Positions 22,780 to 34,440 of a stretch of 64,000 nucleotides of DNA are shown here, piece after piece (position 1 is the stretch's first letter; each line of letters opens with the position of its first letter). The DNA comes from Dama dama. Lineage: Eukaryota; Chordata; Mammalia; Artiodactyla; Cervidae. The position numbers and the translations under genes were made by a program. The DNA lies in contig NC_083711.1 in the NCBI RefSeq assembly GCF_033118175.1, forward strand, positions 49,672,001-49,736,000. Direction: 5' to 3'. A model generated the notes under the pieces. That model searched no databases. It was given only the letters and a program-made list of their open reading frames with translations, and was not told where the DNA came from.

Positions 22780-23677
22780 AATCTTCCCACCAGCCTTTCT
22801 CTACTTTATTTATTTTTTTAGAGGCTTTCTCTACTCTATTGTCTGTTTCAGAAGCACTTTATCTGCCATCTTATTTCTAGCTTTGAGGCCACACCCTCTG
22901 CTGATTGCTTCATCTTGTGGCTGTGTCTGTATAGGTGAAATTAAGTGGATAATAAAATCAACAACGGGTTTAATTCAGCCTCAAAGCCACTTTGCCTGAC
23001 ACTTCTGTTGCTCAGTTCAGCACCCCACCCCACTTTTTTAATTTGTGGGCTGGGATTTTTCTATGCCATGGGAACATTTTCTGGGCCTTGGCATTTAGTT
23101 CAAATGGTGGAATACATTTCTTCTCTTCAGGAATTATGAAACCAAATCCACCTGGATTGAGTAAATGGTTTGCTCTTTTGTCTAATGGCTGAAAATCAGC
23201 ACTTACTCAGTTTTTAAGAAACAATTATGGAGAATTTACTAAGTATAGTTAATGATGCCAATGATTTTTGACTTTGGGAGTTCTGTAGAGACTGTGGAGG
23301 TATGCTGCTCAAATCAACCTTCATGAGAACCTCCTGTTAGGAGTGTGGTTTGTCCATTGTCTCCAGCTGCAGCCTCTTTGGGACCATCTCCTGCTCTCAC
23401 ACTGCCAGACCCTACGCCTCCTGGGGTCTTCTCAGCTAGTGACTGAGTGTGGCCATTTCTGCCCAACACAGGACCACCCTGCCATGGGGAATCTTTGCCT
23501 CGGGACTCCCACTTGGCCTGACTTAGACTTTCTCAAAGCTGTACTTTAGTCTGACCTTCCTATTATCCTGTCTTTTTTTCTTGTCTCTTCTTCTTTCCTA
23601 AGAGTCAGAGCTGCATCGTGGTCTGCATCTGAAGACTCCCCAAAATAAAATACTTCTAATCCTTAAAAAAAAAAAAA
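22780..23677 (+). other. Unidentified segment ending in AATAAA plus poly(A)
   Basis: The right edge has AATAAA at 23644-23649 and an A13 run at 23665-23677, a polyadenylated retrocopy layout with signal-to-tail spacing of about 16 nt. I see no long frame, no clear 5' boundary and no TSD. The 23290-23640 part reads like the end of an untranslated region or an unfamiliar repeat. Source unknown. Confidence 0.35.
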
Positions 23678-24499
23678 GACTGATGCCTCTTCTCTTAATT
23701 CTTCACAGGCGTTTCTCCAAGAAATATCCTGCCTGACTCATTTCATCTTGACACCCCGCTTCTTGGAAGAATCAAGCCAACACAAAATCTCATCCAGTAA
23801 TGTAGATGAAATGTGTGCACAAGTAATGCAGAATACTCATCATTCCATTCCTCTCCAACACTAAGTGGTAGGATTAAAGTATAATAGGGACATACAACCT
23901 TAGATTAAAAAAAATGTACATTTCCCATAGTATGTCATTTCCTTGAGGGCAAGGATGATGACCAATGTAATTCTTTGTTCAGTTTACAGGACACATGACA
24001 TGGATGATTAAGAAAAGCATTTAACAGGAGAAAAATAATAGAAGAAGTAGCAATAATAATTTGAAGGCTCTCTTTATACCAGGCATTAGGTGCTTCATAT
24101 AATTATTTTTAGTCCTCATAACAACCTCACAAAGAATATATTGTTGTCATGCTCATTTTGTACATGAGAAAAATGAAAATATAGTAGTTAGATAAATGGT
24201 TCAAGGTCAACCTGGAGCTAGTGAATGACTTCTCCAGGGTTTGGATTCAGGGTCCTTTGAAGCCCTTAGGTTTCTCGTGATATCCTGCTCAGTCTTAGGG
24301 GTGATCTTTATACTTCGGCCAGACCTAAATCAACCTGGTAAGTCTGAGCAGTATTCCTTCCTAGGGTCTAGAGATAGGTTAGACTAGAGTCTTGGTCTAT
24401 GAGTTATTTATTCTAAACACTTAGTGTGGTTATTTTAAAGGAATTAAAAAAAATTTTAAGATGTCTTTCTCCTTTCTTATTACGTCTGTGATCTAGAGT
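23678..24499. other. Unassigned with antisense MIR near 24068-24270
   Basis: TACCAGGCATTAGGTGCTTC, TAGTCCTCATAACAACCTCA and TGGTTCAAGGTCAACCTGGA mark an antisense MIR. The rest is unassigned. Confidence 0.55.
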
Positions 24500-24812
24500 C
24501 GTGGAGCAAGAGAGTAGCCAGACAGAAAGAAACCAGACACAAAAGCTCATGTTATATGACTTCATCTGTATAAAAATGTCCAGGATGGGCAAATCTACAG
24601 ACATAATAGATCAGTGGTTGTCAGGAGCTGAGGGGAGACCAATCAGGACAGTGATTGCGAATGAGCTGGAGTTTCTTTTTTGGGTGATGGAATGTTCTGA
24701 AATTAGATGGTAATGACAGTTGCACAACCCTTTGAATATATTAAAAACCATTGAATTATATGTATACTTTGAGAGGGAAAATTTTTATGATGTGAAATAT
24801 CTCTAAAAAATT
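24500..24812 (+). mobile_element. L1M-type 3'UTR, sense
   Basis: AAAATGTCCAGGATGGGCAA, GGTTGTCAGGAGCTGAGGGG, TGATGGAATGTTCTGAAATT, TGCACAACCCTTTGAATATA and AACCATTGAATTATATG follow the classic L1M 3'UTR order. No poly(A) tail is preserved. Confidence 0.75.
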
Positions 24813-25103
24813 ATACATAAACACAGAAGACTCTCAGATTCTTCAAAAACTCACAACTATTGAGTTAGATGAAGCTTCTCACATTATGAATGTTTTTTTT
24901 CCTTAATTTCTCTTTCTGATAGTGAATAACACTTTGTTGTTAGTGTATAGAAATGCAACAGATTTATGTTTAATGATTTTACATCTTACTTCACTGAACT
25001 CATTTATTCTGATAGTTTTTTTGGTGGAATCTTTAGAGTTAGCCATATGTAGTAGCATGTCAGCTGCAAATAATGATAGTTTTAATTCTTCCCTTCTGAC
25101 ATT

Positions 25104-26915
25104 GTTGGTGGTGTTCAGTTGCTCAGTCATGTCCGATTCTTTGAGACCCAGTGGACTGCGGCATGCCAGGTTTCCCTGTTTATCACCAACTCCCAGATCT
25201 TGCTCAAACTCATATCCACTGAGTCGGTGATGCCATCCAACCATCTTGTCCTCTGTTGTCCCCTTCTTCTCCTGCCTTCAGTCTTTCCCAGCATCAGGTC
25301 TTTTCTAGTGAGTCAGCTCTTTGCATCAGGTGACCAAAGTATTGGAACTTCAGCATCAGTCCTCCCAGTGAATATTCAGGACTGGTTTGATCTCCTTACA
25401 GTCCAAGGGACTTTCAAGAGGCTTCTCGAACACCACAGTTCAAAAGCATCAGTTCTTCAGCGCTCAGTCTTCTTTATGGTCCAACTCTCACATCCATACA
25501 CAACTACTGGAAAAACCGTAGATTTGACTAGATGGACCTTTGTCAGCAAAGTAATGTCTCTGTTTTTTAACATGCTCTGTAGGTTTGTCATAGCTTTTTT
25601 TCCAAGGAGCAAGTATCTTTTAATATCATGGCTGCAGTCACCATTCACAGTGATTTTGGACCCCAAGAAAAGAAAATCTGTCACTGTTTCCATTGTTTCC
25701 CTATCTACTTGCCATGAGGTGATGGGACCAGATGCCACAATCTTAGATTTTTGAATCTTGAGTTTTAAGCCAGCTTTTTCTTTCTTTCTTTTTTTTAAGT
25801 TTGGCATTTTATTTATTTTTAAAAAATTAATTAATTTATTTATTTTACTTTACAATATTGTATTGGTTTTGCTATACATTGACTTGAATCCACCATGAGT
25901 GTACATGTATTCCCCATCCTGAACCCCCCTCCCACCTCCCTCCCCATCACATCCCTCTGGGTCATCCCAGTGCACCAGCTCCGAGCACCCTGTATTATGC
26001 ATCAAACCTGGGCTGGTGATTTGTCTCACATATGATATTTTACATGTTTCAATGCCATTCTCCCATATCATCCCGCCCTCGCCCTCTCCCACAGAGTCCA
26101 AAAGACTGTTCAATACATCTTTGTCTCTTTTGCTGTCTCGCATATAGGGTTATCGTTACCTTCTTTCTAAATTCCATATATATGCGTTAGTATACTGTAT
26201 TGGTGTTTTTCTTTCTGACTGCACTCTGTATAATAGGCTCTGGTTTCATCCACCTCATTAGAACTGATTCAAATGTATTCTTTTTAATGTAAGCCAGCTT
26301 TTTCACTTTCCTTTTTCATCTTCATCAAGAGGCTCTTTAGTTCCTCTTCACTTTTTGCCATAGGGTGGTGTCATCTGCATATCTGAGGTTCTTGATATTT
26401 CTCCTGGCAATCTTGATTCTAGTTTGTGCTTCATCCAGCCTGGCATTTGCATCTGATGTACTCTGCATATAAGTTAAGTAAGTAGGGTGACAATATACAG
26501 CCTTGACATACTGCTTTCTCGATTTGGAACCAGTCCTTTATTCCATGTCTGGTTCTAGCTGTTGCTTCTTTACCCACATTCAGGTTTCACCAGGAGGCAG
26601 GTAAGGTGGTCTCGTATACCCATCACTTTAAGAATTTTCCACAGTTTGTTGTGATTCACACAGTCAAAGGTGTTAGTATAGTCAATGAAGCAGAAATAGA
26701 TGTTTTTTTGGAATTCTCTTGCTTTTTCTATATCTAATGGATGTTGGCAATTTAACCAACATCTCTGGTTCCTCTGCCTTTTCTAAATCCAACTTGAACA
26801 TTTGGAACTTCTTGGTTCATGTACTATTGAAGCCTATCTTGGAGAATTTTGAGCCTTTCTTTGCTAGCGTGAGATGAGTGCAGTTGTGTGGTAGTTTGAA
26901 TATTCTATTTCTTGT
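25104..26915 (-). mobile_element. BovB LINE, 5'-truncated, itself interrupted by a young L1
   Basis: Antisense BovB begins at its 3' tail side (GTTCAGTTGCTCAGTCATGT). It runs through the C-terminal region to about 25765, resumes at 26305 with the reverse-transcriptase part, and ends near 26915. On the minus strand the remnant 25457-25807 reads LKLKIQKSKIVASGPITSWQ and FPVVVYGCESWTIKKTER. The complement of the YADD box is near 26370 (CATCTGCATATCTGAGG). Indels and stops prevent any complete protein. The plus-strand frame 25119-25754 is a shadow. Confidence 0.88.
25781..26289 (-). mobile_element. Young 5'-truncated LINE-1 inside BovB, 15-bp TSD
   Basis: An antisense L1 3' end: T-rich tail, then TTTACAATATTGTATTGG, the 3'UTR, and the ORF2 end up to TGATTCAAATGTATTCTTTT. 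Identical repeats TAAGCCAGCTTTTTC lie at 25766-25780 and 26290-26304, where the BovB sequence resumes without loss. Confidence 0.95.
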
Positions 26916-28129
26916 CTGATTGCTGTAGTTAAGACTTCTAATTCATTTTTGAATAACAGTGGTGATAGTATCCTTGTATTTTTCCTGGTCTTAGAGGAAA
27001 AGTTTTAATTTTTCACCATTGAGTATGATGCTAGCTGTGGACTTATTACATACGGCCTTTATTATGTTGAGCTACATTTCCTCTATATCCACTTTGCTTA
27101 AGGATTTTGATAATAAAGGGATGTTGGATTTTTGTCAAGTGCTTTTTCTTAATCTATTGAAATGATCATGTGATTTTTATCCTTCATATTGGGTAAACCG
27201 TATCCTTCAGATATCCTTCATATTTTCAATATGGTGTATCACATTGATTTTGTAGATATTGAACTATCTTTATTTCTTGGAATATGTTCCATATGATCAT
27301 TATATATTATGTATTGTTAATTTTTGTTTGCTAATATTTTCTGTTTATCAAGTATGTAGTATATAATCTCATTTTTTTTTTTTTTAAATAGTGTCTTTGT
27401 CTGGTTTTGATATCAGGGTGATACTGGCTTTTAGAACGAATTTGGAAGTGTTCCTTCCACTCCAATTTTTTGGAGCAGTTTAAGAAGGAAGGGTATTAAT
27501 TCAACTTTAAATGTGTAGCAGAATTCTCCTGTGAAGCTGTCTGGTCTTGGACTTTTGTTTGTTGGAATTTTTTTCATTACTTGTAGTCAATCTGTTCAGA
27601 TTTTCTATTTCTTTCTGATTCAGTCTTGGAAGATAGTATGTTTCTAGGAATGTATGTATCCATCCATTTCTTCTAGGTTGTTCAATTTGTTGGCATATAA
27701 TTGTTTATAGTAGTCTCTTATGATTCTTTGTATTTCTGTGGTATTGGTTGAAATGTCCGTCTTCTCATTTTTGATTTTACTGACTTGGGACCTCTCTTTT
27801 ATTGATGACTAAAGGTTGTCAGCTTTGTTTATCTCCTCAAAGATCCAGCTCTTTGTTTCGTTGACCTTTCGTATGGTTTTCAGTCTCTATTTCATTTATT
27901 TATGCTCTGATTTTTATTATTTCTTTCCTTTTACCAACATTGGGCTTTTCTTGTTCTTTTTCTAATTTCTTTAGGTATAAGTTTTTGGTTATTTATTTGA
28001 AAATATTCTTATATTTTGAGGTAGGCCAATCTCACTATGAGCTTTCCTTTTAGAACTGCTTTGCCGCATCCAAGGGATTTCAAAAAATTGTGTTTCCATT
28101 TTCATTTAGCTCCAAGTATTTTTTAATTT

Positions 28130-28346
28130 AGGGCTTCCCCAGTGGCTCAGTAGTAAAGAGTCAGCCTGCAATGCAGGAGCTGCAAGTTTGATCCCTTGAT
28201 CGGTGAGATCCCCTGGAGGAGGGCATGGCAACCCACTCTAGTATTCTTGCCTAGAGAATCCCATGGACAAAGGAGCCTGGCAAGCTACAGTCCATAGGGT
28301 CACAAAGAGTCAGACATGACTGAAGTGACTTAGCATCCATGCACAC
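28130..28346 (+). mobile_element. Bov-tA SINE with 12-bp TSD
   Basis: Full-length sense copy (GGGCTTCCCCAGTGGCTCAG, then GTTTGATCCC, then the Bov-A body and a GTGACTTAGCATCCATG tail). The flanks ATTTTTTAATTT (28118-28129) and ATTTTTTGATTT (28347-28358) differ at one base. The host is the old L1, whose ORF2 continues right after. Confidence 0.92.
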
Positions 28347-29124
28347 ATTTTTTGATTTCTTCACTGATCCACTGCTTGTTCAGTATACTGTTTAGCCTCC
28401 ATGTGTTTGAGTGTTTTTCTTGTTGACTTCCAGTCTTATAGTGTTATGGTAGGAAAAGATGTTTGATATGATTTCAGTCTTAAGGTTTCTGAGAGTTGTT
28501 TTATGGCTAGCATGTGGTCTATCCCATGGAATGTTCCATGTGCACTTGAAAAGAATGTATGTACCTCTGCTTTTGGATGGAAAGTTCTCTATGTATCTAT
28601 TAAAGTTCTTGCGTCTAAGGTGTTGTTTCAGGTTATTATTTCCTTGTTGGTTTTCTGTCCATTGATGTAAGTGGGCTATTAAAATCCTCACTAGTGTTAT
28701 TGTCAATTTCTCCCTTTATGTCTGTTAATGTGTGTTTTATGTATTAGGTTCTCCTATGTTGGCTAAATATGTATTTTTTTTTTTTAATTTTTTTATTAGT
28801 TGGAGGCTAATTACTTCACAACATTTCAGTGGGTTTTGTCATACATTGATATGAATCAGCCATAGATTTACACGTATTCCCCATCCCGATCCCCCCTCAC
28901 ACCTCCCTCTCTACCCGATTCCTCTGGGTCTTCCCAGTGCACCAGGCCCGAGCACTTGTCTCATGCATCCCACCTGGGCTGGCGATCTGTTTCACCATAG
29001 ATAGTATACATGCTGTTCTTTTGAAACATCCCACCCTCACCTTCTCCCACAGAGTTCAAAAGTCTGTTCTGTATTTCTGTGTCTCTTTTTCTGTTTTGCA
29101 TATAGGGTTATCATTACCATCTTT

Positions 29125-32100
29125 CTAAATTCCATATATATGTGTTAGTATGCTGTAATGTTCTTTATCTTTCTGGCTTACTTCACTCTGTATAATGGGC
29201 TCCAGTTTCATCCATCTCATTAGGACTGATTCAAATGAATTCTTTTTAATGGCTGAGTAATATTCCATGGTGTATATGTACCACAGCTTCCTTATCCATT
29301 CATCTGCTGATGGGCATCTAGGTTGTTTCCATGTCCTGGCTATTATAAACAGTGCTGCGATGAACATTGGGGTGCATGTGTCTCTTTCAGATCTGGTTTC
29401 CTCAGTGTGTATGCCCAGAAGTGGGATTGCTGGGTCATATGGCAGTTCTATTTCCAGTTTTTTAAGGAATCTCCACACTGTTTTCCATAGTGGCTGTACT
29501 AGTTTGCATTCCCACCAACAGTGTAAGAGGGTTCCCTTTTCTCCACACCCTCTCCAGCATTTATTGCTTGTAGACTTTTGGATAGCAGCCATCCTGACTG
29601 GCGTGTAATGGTACCTCATTGGGGTTTTGATTTGCATTTCTCTGATAATAAGTGATGTTGAGCATCTTTTTACGTGTTTGTTAGCCATCTGTATGTCTTC
29701 TTTGGAGAAATGTCTGTTTAGTTCTTTGGCTCATTTTTTGATTGGGTCATTTATTTTTCTGGAATTGAGCTGCAGGAGTTGCTTGTATATTTTTGAGATT
29801 AATCCTTTGTCTGTTTCTTCATTTGCTATTATTTTCTCCCAATCTGAGGGCTGTCTTTTCACCTTACTTATAGTTTCCTTTGTAGTGCAAAAGCTTTTAA
29901 GTTTCATTAGGTCCCATTTGTTTAGTTTTGCTTTTATTTCCAATATTCTGGGAGGTGGGTCATAGAGGATCTTGCTGTGATTTATGTCGGAGAGGGTTTT
30001 GCCTATGTTCTCCTCTAGGAGTTTTATAGTTTCTGGTCTTACATTTAGATCTTTAATCCATTTTGAGTTTATTTTTGTGTATGGTGTTAGAAAGTGTTCT
30101 AGTTTCATTCTTTTACAAGTGGTTGACCAGTTTCCCCAGCACCACTTGTTAAAGAGGTTGTCTTTTTTCCATTGTATATCCTTGCCTCCTTTGTCAAAGA
30201 TAAGGTGTCCATAGGTTCGTGGATTTATCTCTGGGCTTTCTATTCTGTTCCATTGATCTATATTTCTGTCTTTGTGCCAGTACCATACTGTCTTGATGAC
30301 TGTGGCTTTGTAGTAGAGTCTGAAGTCAGGCAGGTTGATTCCTCCAGTTCCATTCTTCTTTCTCAAGATTACTTTGGCTATTCGAGGTTTTTTGTATTTC
30401 CATACAAATTGTGAAATTCTTTGGTCTAGTTCTGTGAAAAATACCGTTGGTAGCTTGATAGGGATTGCATTGAATCTATAGATTGCTTTGGGTAGAACAG
30501 CCATTTTGACAATATTGATTCTTCCAATCCATGAACATGGTATGTTTCTCCATCTGTTTGTGTCCTCTTTGATTTCTTTCATCAGTGTTTTATAGTTTTC
30601 TATGTATAGGTCTTTTGTTTCTTTAGGTAGATATACTCCTAAGTATTTTATTCTTTTTGTTGCAATGGTGAATGGTATTGTTTCCTTAATTTCTCTTTCT
30701 GTTTTTTCATTGTTAGTATATAGGAATGCAGGGGATTTCTGTGTGTTAATTTTATATCCTGCAACTTTACTATATTCATTGATTAGCTCTAGTAATTTTC
30801 TGGTAGAGTCTTTAGGGTTTTCTATGTAGAGGATCATGTCATCTGCAAAGAGTGAGAGTTTCATTTCTTCTTTTCCTATCTGGATTCCTTTTACTTCTTT
30901 TTCTGCTCTGATTGCTGTGGCCAAAACTTCCAACACTATGTTGAATAGTAGTGGTGAGAGTGGGCACCCTTGTCTTGTTCCTGATTTCAGGGGAAGTGCT
31001 TTCAATTTTTCACCATTGAGGGTGATGCTTGCTGTGGGTTTGTCATATATAGCTTTTATTATGTTGAGGTATGTTCCTTCTATTCCTGCTTTCTGGAGAG
31101 AGAATTTTAATCATAAATGAGTGTTGAATTTTGTCAAAGGCTTTCTCTGCATCTATTGAGATAATCATATGGTTTTTATCTTTCAATTTGTTAATGTGGT
31201 GTATTACATTGATTGATTTGCGGATATTGAAGAATCCTTGCATTCCTGGGATAAAGCCCACTTGGTCGTGGTGTATGATTTTTTTAATATGTTGTTGGAT
31301 TCTGTTTGCTAGAATTTTGTTAAGGATTTTTGCATCTATGTTCATCAGTGATATTGGCCTGTAGTTCTCTTTTTTTGTGTCATCTTTGTCTGGTTTTGGA
31401 ATTAGGGTGATGGTGGCCTCATAGAATGAGTTTGGAAGTTTACCTTCTTCTGCAATTTTCTGGAAGAGTTTGAGTAAGATAGGTGTTAGCTCTTCTCTAA
31501 ATATTTGGTAGAATTCAGCTGTGAAGCCATCTGGTCCTGGGCTTTTGTTTGCTGGAAGATTTTTGATTACAGTTTCGACTTCCTTGCCTGTGATGGGTCT
31601 GTTAAGATCTTCTATTTCTTCCTGGTTCAGTTTTGGAAAGTTATACTTTTCTAAGAATTTGTCCATTTCATCCAAGTTGTCCATTTTATTGGCATAGAGC
31701 TGCTGGTAGTAGTCTCTTATGATCCTTTGTATTTCAGTGTTGTCTGTTGTGATCTCTCCATTTTCATTTCTAATTTTGCTAATTTGGTTCTTCTCTCTTT
31801 GTTTCTTAATGAGTCTTGCTAATGGTTTGTCAATTTTGTTTATTTTTTCAGAAAACCAGGTTTTACCTTTGTTGATTTTTGCTATGGTCTCTTTAGTTTC
31901 TTTTGCATTTATTTCTGCCTTAATTTTTAAGATTTCTTTCCTTCTGCTAACCCTGGGGTTCTTCATTTCTTCCTTCTCTAATTGCTTTAGGTGTAGAGTT
32001 AGGTTATGTATTTGGTTTTTTTCTTGTTTCTTGATGTAAGCCTGTAATGCTATGAACCTTCCCCTTAGCACTGCTTTTACAGTGTCCCATAGGTTTTGGG

Positions 32101-32947
32101 TTGTTGTTTTTTCATTTTCATTCGTTTCTATACGTATTTTGATTTCTTTTTTGATTTCTTCTATGATTTGTTGGTTATTCAGAAGCGTGTTATTTAGCCT
32201 CCATATGTTTGAAGTTTTAACAATTTTTTTCCTGTAATTGAGATCTAATCTTACTGCACTGTGGTCAGAAAAGATGACTGGAATGATTTCAATTTTTTTG
32301 AATTTTCCAAGACCAGATTTATGGCCCAGGATGTGATCTATTCTGGAGAAGGTTCCGTGTGCACTTGAGAAAAAGGTGAAGTTGATTGTTTTGGGGTGAA
32401 ATGTCCTATAGATATCAATTAGGTCTAGCTGGTCCATTGTGTCATTTAAGGTTTGTGTTTCCTAGTTAATTTTCTGTTTAGTTGATCTATCCATAGTTGT
32501 GAGCGGGGTATTAAAGTCTCCCGCTATTATTGTGTTACTATTAATTTCCTCTTTCATACTCGTTAGTGTTTGCCGTATGTATTGCGGTGCTCCTATGTTG
32601 GGTGCATATATATTTATAATTGTTATATCTTCTTCTTGGATTGATCCTTTGATCATTATGTAGTGTCCTTCTTTGTCTCTTTTCACAGCCTTTATTTGAA
32701 AGTCTATTTTATCTGATATGAGTATTGCGACTCCTGCTTTCTTTTGGTCTCCATTTGCATGAAATATTTTTTTCCAGCCCTTCACTTTTAGTCTGTATGT
32801 GTCTCTTGTTTTGAGGTGGGTCTCTTGTAGACAGCATATATAGGGGTCTTGTTTTTGTATCCATTCAGCCAATCTTTGTCTTTTGGTTGGGGCATTCAAC
32901 CCATTTACATTTAAGGTAATTATTGATAGGTGTGGTCCCGTTGCCAT
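29125..32947 (-). pseudogene. LINE-1 ORF2 (endonuclease / reverse transcriptase), recently inactivated
   Basis: ORF2p nicks target DNA and reverse-transcribes its own mRNA in the nucleus. It starts at ATG 32947 (MATGPHLSIITLNVNGLNAP). The endonuclease domain is residues 1 to about 235, with N13/N15, E42 (QETH), D144 and N146 (GDFN) and S227-D228-H229 present at the positions expected from the human enzyme. The reverse-transcriptase box FADD is at 30838-30849. The C-terminal zinc-like motif CX3CX7HX4C is near 29505-29559. Lesions: an in-frame TAG at 32462-32464 (codon 162, a lysine position), a two-base gain of a GA/TC unit near 31095-31103 shifting the frame, and TGA at 29731-29733 (a tryptophan position). 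The three open segments are 32947-32462, 32437-31043 and 31005-29731, and a fourth after the last stop runs to 29125. Confidence 0.93.
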
Positions 32948-32998
32948 TTACTTTGTTGTTTTGGGTTCACGTTTATATAACCTTTCTGCATTTCCTGT

Positions 32999-33922
32999 CT
33001 AGAGAAGATCCTTTAGCATTTGTTGAAGAGCTGGTTTGGTGGTGCTGAATTCTTTCAGCTTTTGCTTATCTGTAAAGTTTTTGAATTCTCCTTCATATCT
33101 GAATGAGATCCTTGCTGGATACAGTAATCTAGGTTGTAGGTTATTCTTTCATTACTTTCAGAACGTCCTGCCATTCCCTTCTGGCCTGGAGGTTTCTATT
33201 GATAGATCAGCTGTTATCCTTATGGGAATCCCTTTGTGTGTTATTTGTTGTTTCTCCCTTGCTGCTTTTAATATTTGTTCTTTGTGTTTGATCTTTGTTA
33301 ACTTGATTAATATGTGTCTTGGGGTGTTTCGCCTTGGGTTTATCCTGTTTGGGACTCTCTGGGTTTCTTGGACTTGGGTGGCTATTTTCTTCCCCATTTT
33401 AGGGAAGTTTTCAGCTATTATCTCCTCGAGTATTTTCTCATGGCCTTTCTTTTTGTCTTCTTCTTCTGGGACTCCTATGATTCGAATGTTGGGGCGTTTC
33501 ACATTGTCCCAGTGGTCCCTGAGGTTGTCCTCATTTCTTTTGATCCTTTTTTCTTTTTTCCTCTCTGCTTCATTTATTTCCAACATTTTATCTTCTACCT
33601 CACTTATCCTATCTTCTGCCTCCGTTATTCTACTCTTGGTTCCCTCCAAAGTGTTCTTGATGTCATTCATTGCATTATTCATTTTTAATTGACTCTTTTT
33701 TATTTCTTCTAGGTCTTTATTAAACATTTCTTGTATCTTTTCAATCTTTGTCTCCAGGCTATTTATCTGTAACTCCATTTTGTTTTCAAGATTTTGGATC
33801 ATTTTTATTATCATTATTCTAAATTCTTTTTCAGGTAGATTCCCTATCTCCTCCTCTTTTGTTTGACTTGGTGGGCATTTTTCATGTTCCTTTACCTGTT
33901 GGGTATTTCTTTGCCTTTTCAT
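32999..33922 (-). pseudogene. LINE-1 ORF1 (RNA-binding chaperone), C-terminal frameshift
   Basis: ORF1p trimerises and coats L1 RNA. The frame opens at ATG 33922 (MKRQRNTQQVKEHEKCPPSQ) and is intact for 244 residues. There is a charged N-terminus, a heptad-rich coiled coil at about residues 35-130, an RRM starting near NIRIIGVPE (145-153), and the C-terminal domain from about 190 (RVPNRINPRRNTPRHILIKL). Near 33185-33190 one base is missing compared with other L1 copies in the window, so the last residues read SRPEGNGRTF and stop at 33158. The original C-terminal residues continue in another frame, with a further small indel, to a TAG at 32999-33001. Full length would be about 308 residues. 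Without the C-terminal domain it is unlikely to work. Confidence 0.92.
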
Positions 33923-34440
33923 CTTGTTTAGATTGCTGTGTCTGGAGTGGGCTTTCTGTATTCTGGAGGTCTGTGGTTCCTTTTTATTGTGGAGGATTTA
34001 CCCAGTGGGTGGGGTTAGACGATTGGCTTGTCAAGGTTTCCTGGTTAGGGAAGCTTGTGACAGTGTTCTGGTGCATGGAACTTGATTTCTTCTCTTTGGA
34101 GAGCAATGGAGTGCCCAGTAATGAGTTTTGAGATGGTTCTATGTGTTAGGTGTGACCTTGGGCAGCCTTTATGTTGACATTCAAGGCTATGTTCCTGCGT
34201 TGCTGGAGAATTTGTGTGGTATGTCTTGCTCTAAAACTTATTGGCTCTTGGGTGGTGGTTGGTTTCAGTGTAGGTATGGAGGCTTTTGGACGGTCACTTA
34301 TTACTTAAAGTTCCATGTAGTCAGGAGTTTTCTGGTGTTCTTAGGTTTTGGGCTTAAGTTTCCTGCCTCTGGATTTCAGTTTTATTCTTCCTGTAGTCTC
34401 AGGACTTCTCCAACTATACAGCACTGATACTAAAACTTCT

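Noticed and set aside
24500..25100. L1M sense 3'UTR and neighbouring antisense L1 as one inverted element
   Set aside because: Same order problem, and the two pieces belong to differently aged L1s.
25119..25754. 211-codon plus-strand open frame
   Set aside because: It is the opposite strand of the BovB C-terminal region. The real coding direction there is minus.
33036..33692. 218-codon plus-strand hydrophobic open frame
   Set aside because: Antisense of L1 ORF1. The Phe/Leu/Ser-rich translation is what the complement of Lys/Glu-rich coiled-coil codons gives.
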